A DNA stretch of 64,000 bases from an uncultured Lachnospiraceae bacterium (GCA_903789615.1 CAIFEV010000006.1:1-64000); one strand, 5' to 3'. Shown: positions 8,779 to 18,683, numbered from the stretch's first letter. Translations and numbers: made by a program. The notes: generated from the letters alone by a model not told the origin.

Positions 8779-9618
8779 CCCGAAGTGACGGAAGGCGTTC
8801 CGGATTCCGTTCTTGTCATAATCATCGGTCACATAGTCCGCCAGAGTCTTGAGGTCCGGATTCGCATTGCCCATCGCCACGCTGATGCCGGCTGCCTGTA
8901 GCATCTCCCGGTCATTGGCGCCGTCGCCAAACGCCATGGTCTGATTTTCGGGGACGCCCAGCGCCTCGCGGATAAGCCGCACACCGTCCGCCTTTGACAC
9001 TCCCATCTCGCTGATCTCTCCGGTCCCGGACTGTCCTTTCAGAAAACTCGACGGAAGAACCAGGCATCCGGGCATCTGTTTCTGCATCCCGGATGCCGGG
9101 CAGGTACTGTGATAATAAAGGATTTTATTCACATCGTGTGTTTCAGCAAAGTGATAAGCTTCCCCGCGGGAAAAATCTCCCGCGCAGATCTTTCGGACGA
9201 TTTTGGCATAGTTGGCCTGAATCCGTTCTCTCTCTCCCTCGCCGAGGCGTCTGACGGCACCCTCGATCAGGTAGTCGATCGAATTGCGGTATTCATACAT
9301 AAAATCGTTGCACTCGCAGATGAAATCCGCGCCGTTATCCTGCAGCCAGCACATCACGCGGGCCGTCATCGCAGGAGGCATCGGCCGGTCACGGAGTACC
9401 TTCCCGTCCAGCTCCACATAGGCACCGGCGCCGGCGACATATCCCGAAAACAGTCCGCTCTCCCGCATATGCGGATAAATCTCGCACATCGACCGGCCAG
9501 ATCCGATGATCAGACGGTGTCCCTTTGCCTTCGCCGCCGCCAGCGCTTCTGCTGCAGAATCCGGGATCACTCCGCGCATATCCGTCAATGTACCGTCGAT
9601 ATCAAGAAAAATCAGCAT
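8770..9618 (-). CDS. Cof-type HAD superfamily hydrolase
   Basis: This 282-aa soluble phosphatase probably acts on a sugar phosphate or on a nucleotide or cofactor phosphate. The true substrate cannot be read from sequence. HAD motif I is DIDGTLTD at residues 5-12. Motif II is the GSGRS segment near residue 40. Motif III/IV is FGDGANDREML near residue 235, and a C2-type cap lies between. The start at 9618 gives the canonical MLIFLDIDG N-terminus and follows GGTGAG. An upstream in-frame start would begin inside the glgP terminator hairpin and is rejected. Confidence 0.9.
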   Translation of the reverse strand: MLIFLDIDGTLTDMRGVIPDSAAEALAAAKAKGHRLIIGSGRSMCEIYPHMRESGLFSGYVAGAGAYVELDGKVLRDRPMPPAMTARVMCWLQDNGADFICECNDFMYEYRNSIDYLIEGAVRRLGEGERERIQANYAKIVRKICAGDFSRGEAYHFAETHDVNKILYYHSTCPASGMQKQMPGCLVLPSSFLKGQSGTGEISEMGVSKADGVRLIREALGVPENQTMAFGDGANDREMLQAAGISVAMGNANPDLKTLADYVTDDYDKNGIRNAFRHFGLC

Positions 9619-9668
9619 TTTACGTATCTCACCTGTCTGTTTCGCGTTCCGTAAAAAGAAACTGCCCT

Positions 9669-9701
9669 TAAAAAGCGGCATGAAGAATTCCTTCATGCCG
9701 C
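9669..9701 (-). terminator. glgP intrinsic terminator
   Basis: An 11-bp stem (GCGGCATGAAG with its complement, 9675-9685 and 9691-9701), a 5-nt loop and a run of five T on the minus strand lie 22 bp beyond the glgP stop codon. Confidence 0.85.
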
Positions 9702-9722
9702 ACACATACGTTTCACACGGAT

Positions 9723-12200
9723 TTACATTTCATCTGGCATTGTAACATGTACCTTGTCCAAATGCCAGATATCTCTCACATATTCCTCGATTGTTCTGTC
9801 GGAGGAAAACTTTCCGGAGCAGGCTGTATTCAGCAGCGCGCTTCTGGTCCACGCATTTCTGTCTCTGTAGCGCCTCTCGATTTCTTCCTGTGCCTGAATA
9901 TAGGAACGGAAGTCCTTCAGGATGAAGTAGGTATCCGCCCTCCGTCCCGGAGTGCTCACGAGAAGAGAATTGTAAATGTCGCGGAAGAGTTCCGGATTGT
10001 CCGGCGAATACTTGCCGTTTACAAGTTCCAGCAGAACCTGGCGGATCTCCTGATCGCTGTTGAAAATCTCCATCGGATCGTATCCGCCGTTATTCTCATA
10101 ATTCACGACTTCCTGCGCACTCATACCGAAGATCACAGCGTTGTCCCTGCCGACCTCCTGCACGATCTCGACGTTGGCGCCGTCCATCGTCCCGAGCGTG
10201 ATGGCGCCATTTAACATGAATTTCATGTTGCCGGTGCCGGACGCTTCCTTGGAAGCTGTCGATATCTGCTCGGAGACATCGGCGCCCGCGAAGATGATCT
10301 CGCCGTTGCTTACACAGTAGTTCTCGATAAAGACAACCTTAAGCTTTCCGTCAATGGACTTGTCATTGTCAATGACATCCGCAACGCTGTTGATGAGCTT
10401 GATCGTCTTCTTGGCGATTACATAGCCGGCGGCAGCCTTGGCGCCGAAGATGAACGTCCGGGGATAAATGTCCGTTTCCGGATGCATCTTGATCCGGTCG
10501 TACAGATACATTACGTGCAGGATGTTCAGGAGCTGCCTCTTATACTCGTGCAGTCTCTTTACCTGAACGTCAAAGATCGAATCCGGGTTAACCTCGATGC
10601 CGTTGTTCTTGTAGATATACTCAGCCAGACGCACCTTGTTCCTGCGCTTGATCGACGCAAAATCCTGAAGCGCCTCCGGATCGTCGGCATAGACCTTCAG
10701 ACGGCTGATCTGGCTCAGGTCGCGGATCCATCTGTCACCGATCTTGTCCGTCACCCAGTCAGCCAGCAGCGGGTTGCCGTGAAGCAGGAAGCGCCGCTGT
10801 GTGATGCCGTTGGTCTTGTTGTTGAACTTCTCCGGGAACATCTCGTAGAAATCCTTAAGTTCCTGCTTTTCCAGAATTTCCGTGTGGAGTTTTGCGACGC
10901 CGTTGACCGAGAATCCGGCGCAGATCGCCATGTTGGCCATCTTCACCTGACCGTCGTAGATAACGGCCATCTTGCGGATCTTCTCGTTGTCATTCGGATA
11001 CTTCGCCTTAATCTGTTCGATAAACCGTCGGTTGATCTCCTCGACAATCTGGTAAATGCGCGGCAGGAGTCTCGAAAACAGTTCGATCGGCCATTTTTCC
11101 AGCGCTTCCGCCATGATCGTGTGATTGGTGTAGGCAACACAGTGGGTCGTCACCTCCCACGCTTCGTCCCAGCCGAATCCGTGCTCATCCATCAGAATGC
11201 GCATCAGTTCCGGAACTGTCAGAGTCGGATGGGTATCGTTCATCTGGAACACAACCTTCTCCGGCAGTTTGTGCAGATCTGAGTTGTGTTCAAGGAAATG
11301 CGCGATGGCCTGCTGCAGGGAAGCCGACACAAAGAAATACTGCTGTTTTAAGCGCAGCTCCTTGCCGGCATAGTGATTGTCGTTCGGGTAGAGAACCTCG
11401 ACGATCGTCTTCGCCAGATTTTCCTCTTCCACCGCCTGGTTGTATTCGCCCTTGTCAAAGGAACACAGGTTGAACGTATTGACCGGTTCCGCGTCCCAGA
11501 TGCGCAGCGTGTTGACTGTATTCACGCCGTACCCCAGAATCGGAATGTCATACGGAACCGCATATACGGCATTATAGCCTTCCTGTGAAAAGACATTTTT
11601 CTTGTTGACGTCATCCCATGTGACTTTCACATAGCCGCCGAACATAACCTTGTGACGGTACTCGCGCTTGATCTCAAACGGATAACCGTCCTTGAGCCAG
11701 TCATCCGGCACTTCGACCTGATAGCCGTTTTCAATCTTCTGCCGGAACATGCCGTACTTATAGCGGATGCCGCAGCCATAGGCCGGATATTCAAGCGTGG
11801 AGAGCGAATCCAGGAAGCACGCGGCAAGACGGCCGAGACCGCCGTTTCCGAGCGCCGGATCCGGTTCCTGGTCCTCGATCACATTCAGATCCAGCCCGAG
11901 CTCATCCAGGGCCTCCCGCATCGGGCCGTAGTCTCTGAGCGCAATCATGTCGTTGCCCAGTGCCCGGCCCATCAGGAATTCCATGGAGAGATAGTACACG
12001 ATCTTCGGATTTTCCCGGTCGTATGTCTTCTTTGTTGCGATCCATTTGTCGATGATGAGATCGCGGACAGCATAAGATACCGCCTGAAAGATCTGCTGAT
12101 TATCCGCGTCCTTCAGGTCTTTTCTGAAGAGCATGCGGCACTTGTCGGCGACATCTTTCTTGAAGCCTTCCTTATCAAACTTTTTATCGGAAAGCTGCAT
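9723..12200 (-). CDS. glgP: Glycogen/alpha-glucan phosphorylase (GT35)
   Basis: This 825-aa cytoplasmic enzyme releases glucose-1-phosphate from glycogen or maltodextrins with a pyridoxal phosphate cofactor. The PLP lysine lies in the EASGTGNMKFMLNG motif near residue 660. The N-terminal KKTYDRENPKIVYYLSMEFL and GNGGLGRLAACFLDS motifs are intact, and the length is typical. A strong AGGAGG precedes the ATG. It lies 33 bp downstream of ileS on the same strand and may be partly transcribed from the T-box-controlled ileS promoter. A strong terminator ends it. Confidence 0.97.
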   Translation of the reverse strand: MQLSDKKFDKEGFKKDVADKCRMLFRKDLKDADNQQIFQAVSYAVRDLIIDKWIATKKTYDRENPKIVYYLSMEFLMGRALGNDMIALRDYGPMREALDELGLDLNVIEDQEPDPALGNGGLGRLAACFLDSLSTLEYPAYGCGIRYKYGMFRQKIENGYQVEVPDDWLKDGYPFEIKREYRHKVMFGGYVKVTWDDVNKKNVFSQEGYNAVYAVPYDIPILGYGVNTVNTLRIWDAEPVNTFNLCSFDKGEYNQAVEEENLAKTIVEVLYPNDNHYAGKELRLKQQYFFVSASLQQAIAHFLEHNSDLHKLPEKVVFQMNDTHPTLTVPELMRILMDEHGFGWDEAWEVTTHCVAYTNHTIMAEALEKWPIELFSRLLPRIYQIVEEINRRFIEQIKAKYPNDNEKIRKMAVIYDGQVKMANMAICAGFSVNGVAKLHTEILEKQELKDFYEMFPEKFNNKTNGITQRRFLLHGNPLLADWVTDKIGDRWIRDLSQISRLKVYADDPEALQDFASIKRRNKVRLAEYIYKNNGIEVNPDSIFDVQVKRLHEYKRQLLNILHVMYLYDRIKMHPETDIYPRTFIFGAKAAAGYVIAKKTIKLINSVADVIDNDKSIDGKLKVVFIENYCVSNGEIIFAGADVSEQISTASKEASGTGNMKFMLNGAITLGTMDGANVEIVQEVGRDNAVIFGMSAQEVVNYENNGGYDPMEIFNSDQEIRQVLLELVNGKYSPDNPELFRDIYNSLLVSTPGRRADTYFILKDFRSYIQAQEEIERRYRDRNAWTRSALLNTACSGKFSSDRTIEEYVRDIWHLDKVHVTMPDEM

Positions 12201-12233
12201 CGTAAAGCCTCCTTTTCTCTGAGAATGCCTGCA

Positions 12234-15200
12234 TTAAAGTTTTTCAACTCCTAATGTAACCGTTTCTCCGTTGATATTCCACTCTTTTGTGATTCCGGCG
12301 CTCTTTCCGGTCACGAGATCATCTGCGAGAACAACCCGGCTGATCTTGTCCGCATTGTCTTCAGCCACCTTCTGGACCGGAGCATTTCCGTTTACATATA
12401 CCCTGATGTGATCCATCACTTCAAATCCGGAATCTTTGCGCATTGTCTGGATCTTGCTGACCAGTTCCCGCACAAAGCCCTCTTCCCTGAGCTCCGGCGT
12501 CAGTTTTGTATCCAGCACAACGGTCACGCCTTTATCGGAGCTGGCCGCGTATCCGTCCACCTGCTTCATGGAGATCAGCAGATCGTCGCGGGTCAGTTCA
12601 ACCGTCTCCCCGTTGACACTAAGCGTCAGAACGCCGTTTTCATGGATCGCATCGATCGCATCGTTTCCGTCTGTCTGTGCCAGTGCCTTGCGGATGCCGC
12701 CGACCAGCTTCCCGTACTTCGGGCCGACCGTCTTGAGCTGCGGCTTCAGCTCATAATCCGTCCAGGCGCGGACATCATCCTTGTACTCAACCTTCTTCAC
12801 ATTGAGCTCGTCCGCGATGATCGCCGTAAAGAACGAATTCAGTTTCCAGTCAGCTTTGATATACATCTGCGCCAGCGGCTGGCGGTTCTTGAGCCCCGTC
12901 GCATTGCGGCAGGACCGGCCGACCGTAACGGCGGTGAGAACATGGTCCATGTCCGCCTCCAGCTGCGGATCAATATACTTTTCCTGAGCCTGCGGATAGC
13001 GGCACAGATGGATGCTCTCCGGCGCGTTCTTGTCAACCGAACGCACAATGTTCTGATAAATCTCGTCCGTCATGAACGGGATCATCGGCGCGGCGCACAG
13101 GCAGACGTTCTTCAGGCAGGTGAAGAGAGTCATGTAGGCATTAATCTTGTCCTGTTCCATGCCCTTTGCCCAGAATCTCTCTCTGGCTCTTCTCACGTAC
13201 CAGTTGGACAGATCGTCGACAAAGTCTTCCATTGCGGCGGCTGCCTCCGGAATTTTATATGCGGCAAGGCAGGAATCCGCTCTGCCGATCATCGTATTCA
13301 TCCGGGACAGGATCCAGCGGTCCAGAACCGTCAGACTGTCGTAGTCCAGGCTGTACTTTGTGGGATCAAACTTGTCAATTTCGGCATACAGCGTGTAGAA
13401 AGCGTATGTATTCCACAGCGTCCCGAGGAACTTTCTCTGACCGTCCCTCACAGCCGCGCCCGAGAATTTCTTCGGCAGCCACGGAGCGGAGTTCGTGTAG
13501 AAATACCAGCGGATCGCGTCCGCGCCGTATTCGTTTAACGCCTCCATCGGGTCGACGGCATTGCCTTTGGACTTGCTCATCTTGTCGCCGTTCTCGTCAA
13601 GTACCAGTCCCATGACGATGACGTTCTTAAATGCCGGCCGGTTGAAAAGAAGCGTCGCCTCCGCGTGCAGAGAGTAGAACCACCCTCTCGTCTGATCCAC
13701 CGCCTCGGAGATGAAGGATGCCGGGAACTGCTTTTCAAACAAATCCCTGTTCTCAAACGGATAGTGGATCTCCGCATACGGGCAGGCACCGGAGTCAAAC
13801 CAGCAGTCGATAACCTCCGGAACTCTCTCCATAGTGCCGCCGCAGTCCGGGCATTTGAAGGTGATCTTGTCCACATACGGTCTGTGCAGCTCAACCTTCG
13901 CGTCGTTTGGATTCCCGGAGAGCTGTGCCATCTCCTGACGGGATCCCACGCAGATCTGCTTTCCGCAGTCCGGGCAGATCCAGACCGGAAGCGGTGTGCC
14001 CCAGTAGCGGTTGCGGGAAAGCGCCCAGTCCTGGATGTTTTCCAGCCAGTTGCCGAACCGCTTTTCGCCGATCGATGCCGGAACCCAGTTGATTTCCTTA
14101 TTATTGCGGACCAGATCGTCACGCACAGCCGTTGTCCTGATGAACCAGGATTCTCTCGCGTAGTAGATGAGCGGCGTACCGCATCTCCAGCAGTGCGGAT
14201 AGTCGTGCTCCACCTTCGGGGCGTCAAACAGAATCCCGCGCTCAGAGAGATCCTTCAGGACCTCCGGATCGCAGCTCACCGCCCCCTCGTCGATCTCGTG
14301 CTGCGTCGGCTTGCAGCGCATTCCGGCGAACTTCCCGGTCTCCGGCTTCATGCGGCCGTGATCGTCGACCATCTGCACGAACGGCGCATCATACTTGCGG
14401 CCCACCCTTGCGTCGTCTTCACCGAACGGCGGCGCAATGTGAACGATTCCGGTACCGTCCGTCATGGTCACATAGTCATCGCAGTACACGAAGAACGCCT
14501 TCTTGTGCTGCTTTGCGGCACACGCAGCGGCGCACTCGTACAGCGGCTCATACTCCTTGTACTCCAGATCCTTCCCGGCAAATGTCTCCAGCACCTCATA
14601 TGCCGGCTTTCCATCCGGATTTCTCTTTTTATCGGAAGCAAGAGGTCCCAGGACCTTGTCAAGCAGCGGCTCTGCCAGATAATAGGTGAATCCGTCGACA
14701 CACTTTACCTTCACGTAGGTGTCTTCCGGATTGACGCAAAGGCCGATATTGGACGGGAGCGTCCACGGTGTAGTCGTCCATGCGAGGAAATACGCATCCT
14801 CCCCCTTCACCTTGAAGCGCACGATGGCCGTACGGTCCTTGATCGTCTTGTAGCCCTGTGCAACCTCGTGAGAGGAGAGCGGCGTGCCGCAGGACGGGCA
14901 GTACGGAACGACTTTGAAGCCCTTGTAAAGCAGTCCCTTGTTCCAGATCTCCTTGAGCGCCCACCATTCAGACTCGATGTAGTCGTCATAGTAGGTTACA
15001 TACGGGTTGTCCATGTCGGCCCAGAATCCGACCTGACGGGAGAACTTCTCCCACATTCCCTTGTATTTCCAGACAGACTCCTTGCACTTTTTGATGAACG
15101 GCTCGATCCCGTACTCTTCGATCTCATCCTTGCCCTCGATGCCGATCTCTTTCTCGACTTCAAGCTCAACCGGCAGTCCGTGCGTATCCCAGCCTGCTTT

Positions 15201-15443
15201 TCTTGGAACCTGCTCGCCCTTCATCGTGTGATAGCGGGGGATGAGGTCTTTGATGCAGCGCGTCTCGACATGGCCGATGTGCGGCTTGCCGTTGGCGGTC
15301 GGCGGTCCGTCGTAGAACATGTAGATCGGGTGACCCTCATTCTCCTTCACCGACTTTTTGAAGATGTCGTTCCTGTTCCAGAACTCTTCGATCTCGGCTT
15401 CGCGCTGTGTAAAGTTGTTGTCGACTGTCACTTTACTGTACAT
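12234..15443 (-). CDS. ileS: Isoleucyl-tRNA synthetase
   Basis: This 1069-aa class I synthetase charges tRNA-Ile. The HIGH motif is within PPTANGKPHIGH (residues about 47-58). KMSKS is in DKMSKSKGN near residue 620. The editing domain and an anticodon-binding C-terminus are present. Its length and VGPKYGKLVGG-type C-terminus match the long eukaryote-like IleRS class found in many Clostridia. CPSCG, CWRCG, CPDCG and CPDCG pairs are seen across the sequence. The ATG follows AGGAGG directly below a leader terminator, so expression should respond to uncharged tRNA-Ile. Confidence 0.97.
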   Translation of the reverse strand: MYSKVTVDNNFTQREAEIEEFWNRNDIFKKSVKENEGHPIYMFYDGPPTANGKPHIGHVETRCIKDLIPRYHTMKGEQVPRKAGWDTHGLPVELEVEKEIGIEGKDEIEEYGIEPFIKKCKESVWKYKGMWEKFSRQVGFWADMDNPYVTYYDDYIESEWWALKEIWNKGLLYKGFKVVPYCPSCGTPLSSHEVAQGYKTIKDRTAIVRFKVKGEDAYFLAWTTTPWTLPSNIGLCVNPEDTYVKVKCVDGFTYYLAEPLLDKVLGPLASDKKRNPDGKPAYEVLETFAGKDLEYKEYEPLYECAAACAAKQHKKAFFVYCDDYVTMTDGTGIVHIAPPFGEDDARVGRKYDAPFVQMVDDHGRMKPETGKFAGMRCKPTQHEIDEGAVSCDPEVLKDLSERGILFDAPKVEHDYPHCWRCGTPLIYYARESWFIRTTAVRDDLVRNNKEINWVPASIGEKRFGNWLENIQDWALSRNRYWGTPLPVWICPDCGKQICVGSRQEMAQLSGNPNDAKVELHRPYVDKITFKCPDCGGTMERVPEVIDCWFDSGACPYAEIHYPFENRDLFEKQFPASFISEAVDQTRGWFYSLHAEATLLFNRPAFKNVIVMGLVLDENGDKMSKSKGNAVDPMEALNEYGADAIRWYFYTNSAPWLPKKFSGAAVRDGQRKFLGTLWNTYAFYTLYAEIDKFDPTKYSLDYDSLTVLDRWILSRMNTMIGRADSCLAAYKIPEAAAAMEDFVDDLSNWYVRRARERFWAKGMEQDKINAYMTLFTCLKNVCLCAAPMIPFMTDEIYQNIVRSVDKNAPESIHLCRYPQAQEKYIDPQLEADMDHVLTAVTVGRSCRNATGLKNRQPLAQMYIKADWKLNSFFTAIIADELNVKKVEYKDDVRAWTDYELKPQLKTVGPKYGKLVGGIRKALAQTDGNDAIDAIHENGVLTLSVNGETVELTRDDLLISMKQVDGYAASSDKGVTVVLDTKLTPELREEGFVRELVSKIQTMRKDSGFEVMDHIRVYVNGNAPVQKVAEDNADKISRVVLADDLVTGKSAGITKEWNINGETVTLGVEKL

Positions 15444-15456
15444 ACTACCTCCTGAA

Positions 15457-15490
15457 ATAAAAAGCCTCCTGTCGCGATACGACAGGAGGC
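15457..15490 (-). terminator. Regulated terminator of the ileS T-box
   Basis: An 11-bp perfect stem (GCCTCCTGTCG and its complement, 15464-15474 and 15480-15490) with a 5-nt loop is followed by TTTTTATTT on the minus strand. It ends just before the AGGAGG of ileS. Confidence 0.9.
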
Positions 15491-15709
15491 CAGAAGTTCA
15501 CCGGTCCGATTCTTATCACGACATACCAGCATATGCGTCCCCGGTAACGGAGGGATACCGTACGGGCTTACTGAACGTGTTCAGCCCGTCTGCTCGGAAG
15601 GGATTTTCAGGATGTCTCGCAGATCAACACCGGCTCTCACCGTCCCGGCTCGCTTTCGTCTCTGCTTTGCACATGGCTGGCATCCTTACTGTCTTCGTCA
15701 ACGCATTTG
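15457..15709 (-). promoter_or_regulatory. T-box leader of ileS
   Basis: The roughly 250-nt leader has T-box landmarks on the minus strand. These are a GACGAAGACAGTA start (15688-15700) with the AGTA motif, CAGAGA, a GGTGAGAGCC distal segment, and a specifier context GACATCCTGAA carrying the Ile codon ATC. A stem III (ACGGGCT/AGCCCGT) and CCGTTACC follow, then TGGTATG, a diverged T-box motif, and a terminator. The antiterminator bulge differs from the common TGGTACCGCG. The rest of the 397-bp non-coding gap holds the ileS and trkA promoters. Confidence 0.75.
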
Positions 15710-15715
15710 CATTTA

Positions 15716-15744
15716 ATTTTAAACAGACGCACCTCTTTTGTCAA
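15716..15744 (-). promoter_or_regulatory. ileS promoter
   Basis: TTGACA (15739-15744), a 17-nt spacer and TAAAAT (15716-15721) on the minus strand place the start just before the T-box leader. Confidence 0.85.
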
Positions 15745-15765
15745 CAAGAAGGCCGCTTTGTCTGC

Positions 15766-15794
15766 TTTACCCGCCTGACAAATGATGCTATACT
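15766..15794 (+). promoter_or_regulatory. trkA-trkH promoter
   Basis: TTTACC (15766-15771), a 17-nt spacer and TATACT (15789-15794) stand about 45 nt before trkA. The promoter is divergent from the ileS promoter, with about 20 bp between the two -35 boxes. Confidence 0.7.
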
Positions 15795-15840
15795 AATTAA
15801 ACTTATCTTAAACGATATTTGCATGAGGATGTGTACAGAT

Positions 15841-17223
15841 ATGGAAATTGTAATCGCCGGCTGCGGTAAAGTCGGATATACGCTGGCTCAGCAGCTGAGC
15901 AGTGAGGGGCATTCCGTCACGGTGATCGATCAGAGTTACGCAAAAGTGTCAGCCCTGACGGACAACGTCGACGTCATCGGTGTCGTCGGAAACTGTGTGA
16001 GCCACAAGACACTCTCGCAGGCAGGCGTTCCGGAAGCGGATCTTCTTATTGCCGTCACAGGCAATGACGAAAAGAATCTTCTGTGCTGCAGCATCGGAAA
16101 AAAGACCGGCCACGTCCGCACCATCGCGCGCGTGCGTGATCCGCTTTACAACAGTGAGATGGCTTTCCTGCGCCGCACGTTTGAGCTGTCCGACATCATC
16201 AATCCGGAGCTGGAAGCCGCGCAGGAGATTTCCCGAATATTCCAGTTTCCTGCCGCCATCGGAGTGGATACATTTGCCAAGGGGGGCGTGGATCTTCTCA
16301 CATTCCAGGTGGCTGCGGGATCGATCCTGAGCGGACTTCACCTGAAGGACTTCCGCCGGCAGATTCACTCGCACATTCTGGTGTGCATGGTATCCCGGGA
16401 CGGAGAGGTCACAATCCCGGACGGCAGTTTCTGCCTGCAGGCCGGAGATCTTGTCAGCATCGTCGCGGATAGAAGCTCCGCCGCCGCGTTTTTTGAAAAG
16501 ATCGGCGTTGTGCGCAGCCGTATCCGCAACGTTATGATAGCGGGCGGCGGCAAGATTTCTTATTACCTTATTAAAGATCTCCTTTCGTCCAATATCTCCA
16601 CGACGATCATCGAAAACGACCCGGCCCGCTGCGATGAGCTGACAGAGCTGTTCCCGGAGGCAACCGTCATTCTGGGAGACGCGACGGACCAGAATCTGCT
16701 GCTGGAGGAGGGCCTGTCCTCCACCGACGGATTTGCGTCGCTGACCGGCATCGACGAGGAGAATATTCTGCTTTCCCTGTATGCCAACCGCATAAGCTCC
16801 GACACGGCCAAGACCGTCACAAAGATCGGCCGCCTTTCGTTTCAGAGCCTCATCGACAATCTGGACATCGGGAGTGTCATCTATCCGCAGGACCTGGTTG
16901 CCTCACACATCATCCGGTTTGTGCGCTCTCTGGATCTTTCCATGCGCCGCAAGAGCGGCAGCGCTTCTTCTTTTGAAACGCTCTACAAGCTGGCCGGCGG
17001 CAAAGCCGAGGCACTGGAATTCCGGATCACGGAAAAATCCCCGGTCGCAGGCATTCCGCTCAGTCAGATGAAAATCAAGCCGAATGTAATGATCGGCTGC
17101 ATCTACCGTCACGGCACGATCATCACGCCTTCCGGCTCCGATCACCTGGAAGAAGGCGATTCCGTCATCGTCGTGACCACCGGCGTGAGAATTCTCGATA
17201 TCTCAGACATACTGGAAGCGTAA
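15841..17223 (+). CDS. trkA: Trk system potassium uptake regulator TrkA
   Basis: TrkA (460 aa) is the cytoplasmic NAD(H)-binding gating ring of the TrkH potassium channel. It contains two RCK units in tandem. The first Rossmann domain begins MEIVIAGCGKVGYTLA (GxGxxG), the second VMIAGGGKISYYL near residue 230. Each is followed by a TrkA-C lobe. The ATG at 15841 places the nucleotide-binding strand at the N-terminus. Earlier in-frame starts run back through the promoter and T-box and are not credible. trkH follows after 10 bp. Confidence 0.96.
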   Translation: MEIVIAGCGKVGYTLAQQLSSEGHSVTVIDQSYAKVSALTDNVDVIGVVGNCVSHKTLSQAGVPEADLLIAVTGNDEKNLLCCSIGKKTGHVRTIARVRDPLYNSEMAFLRRTFELSDIINPELEAAQEISRIFQFPAAIGVDTFAKGGVDLLTFQVAAGSILSGLHLKDFRRQIHSHILVCMVSRDGEVTIPDGSFCLQAGDLVSIVADRSSAAAFFEKIGVVRSRIRNVMIAGGGKISYYLIKDLLSSNISTTIIENDPARCDELTELFPEATVILGDATDQNLLLEEGLSSTDGFASLTGIDEENILLSLYANRISSDTAKTVTKIGRLSFQSLIDNLDIGSVIYPQDLVASHIIRFVRSLDLSMRRKSGSASSFETLYKLAGGKAEALEFRITEKSPVAGIPLSQMKIKPNVMIGCIYRHGTIITPSGSDHLEEGDSVIVVTTGVRILDISDILEA

Positions 17224-17233
17224 CACAGGAAAA

Positions 17234-18676
17234 ATGAACATCAAAAATATCATCTACATACTCGGCTACATCATTCTGTTCACCGGAGCCTTTTTTGTCC
17301 TGCCGTTTTCAACAGGACTTCTCTACCACGAGATGGGGGCCGCACTGCTGTATCTGGGTCTTGGAATTCTGTACATGGCCATCGGTGGGATGATTCTGCA
17401 TTTCCGTCCTAAGACGCGCAGTCTCTTCTCCCGGGACGGCGCCGTTGCGGTTGCGCTGGGCTGGATCATCATGTCCCTTCTTGGTGCCGTTCCTTTCACC
17501 GCCCTAGGCGAAATCCCGTCCTACATTGACGCGGTCTTTGAGACAGTTTCCGGGATCACGACGACCGGCTCCTCCATCCTCACCAATGTCGAGGCTCTCT
17601 CCCACGCCAGCCTGTTCTGGCGCTCCTTCACTCACTGGGTCGGAGGCATGGGTGTGCTCGTACTGATCATGGCCGTCTTCCCGATGATGGGCGGATACGA
17701 CATGAACCTGATGAAGATGGAGAGCCCCGGGCCTTCCGTCACGAAATTTGTGCCGCACATCAAGGATTCCGCAAAGATCCTCTATTCGCTGTATTTTCTT
17801 ATCACAATGGCACAGATTATCTGTCTGCTCATCGCGCGCATGCCGCTCTTTGACACGCTGAGCATCACATTCGGCACGGTCGGCACCGGCGGCTTCGGAA
17901 TCCGGGCGGACAGCTGCGCCTCCTATACAACCGCGCAGCAGTATATCATCAGCATTTTCATGATTCTCTCCGGTATCAATTACACGGCGTATTTCCTTAT
18001 CGCAAGCCGGAAGTGGAAAGCGGCCCTGAAACTCGAGGAAGTCCGCTGGTACCTGATCATCATCGCGGTGAGCACGGCGCTCATCTGCCTGAATATCCGT
18101 CAGATGTTCCCGGATTTTGAGCAGACCTTCCGGGCATCGCTCTTTGCCGTATCCACAATCATCACGACAACCGGATACGCGACGGTGGATTTCAACCTCT
18201 GGCCGTCCTTCTCGAAGTTCATCCTCTGTCTTCTCATGGTCATCGGCGCCTGCGCCGGGTCAACCGGCGGCGGCCTGAAGGTATCCCGCGTTCTTCTTCT
18301 GACACGCGGTCTTAAAAACGAACTGTCGCTGATCGTCCATCCCCACGAGAGACGAATCGTGCGCATGGACGGCGAAAAAGTGGAGAGCTCCACGATCCGC
18401 AACACGCAGGTCTATCTGACTGCGTATACGCTTATCCTGTCGCTCTCCATTCTGATCGTCAGCCTGGATAATTTTGATTTTGAGACAAATGTGACCGCCG
18501 TTCTGGCGACCTTCAACAACATCGGACCGGGCCTTGCCGGCGTCGGCCCCACATCCAATTTCAGCGCTTACTCTCCGCTTTCGAAAATCGTGATGATCTT
18601 TGACATGCTGGCCGGGCGCCTTGAAATCTTTCCTCTTCTGATTCTTCTGTACCGCAAGGCCTGGAAGAAGCACTGA
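17234..18676 (+). CDS. trkH: Trk system potassium uptake protein TrkH
   Basis: This 480-aa membrane protein is the potassium-conducting subunit that works with TrkA. It has the four membrane-pore-membrane repeats of the family. The filter-like segments include SGITTTGSSIL, FGTVGTGGFG, STIITTTGYAT and FNNIGPGLAGVGP. AGRLEIFPLLIL lies near the end. It starts after an AGGAAA site and is in an operon with trkA. It converges with the next minus-strand gene with only 7 bp between stops and no evident terminator. Confidence 0.96.
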   Translation: MNIKNIIYILGYIILFTGAFFVLPFSTGLLYHEMGAALLYLGLGILYMAIGGMILHFRPKTRSLFSRDGAVAVALGWIIMSLLGAVPFTALGEIPSYIDAVFETVSGITTTGSSILTNVEALSHASLFWRSFTHWVGGMGVLVLIMAVFPMMGGYDMNLMKMESPGPSVTKFVPHIKDSAKILYSLYFLITMAQIICLLIARMPLFDTLSITFGTVGTGGFGIRADSCASYTTAQQYIISIFMILSGINYTAYFLIASRKWKAALKLEEVRWYLIIIAVSTALICLNIRQMFPDFEQTFRASLFAVSTIITTTGYATVDFNLWPSFSKFILCLLMVIGACAGSTGGGLKVSRVLLLTRGLKNELSLIVHPHERRIVRMDGEKVESSTIRNTQVYLTAYTLILSLSILIVSLDNFDFETNVTAVLATFNNIGPGLAGVGPTSNFSAYSPLSKIVMIFDMLAGRLEIFPLLILLYRKAWKKH

Positions 18677-18683
18677 TCTTCCG

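Noticed and set aside
13665-15455. A 596-codon open frame on the plus strand, antisense to ileS; similar long mirror frames antisense to glgP, GH28, tcdA/DUF362, FAD oxidoreductase, AAA+ and iolD.
   Set aside because: They lie opposite well-supported genes. Their composition (Arg, His, Leu and Pro rich) is that expected from reverse reading of GC-biased codons, and no ribosome sites or families are seen.
15358-15840. A long open frame that extends trkA upstream by 161 codons.
   Set aside because: The extension crosses the ileS start, T-box and both promoters. The family N-terminus begins at the ATG at 15841.
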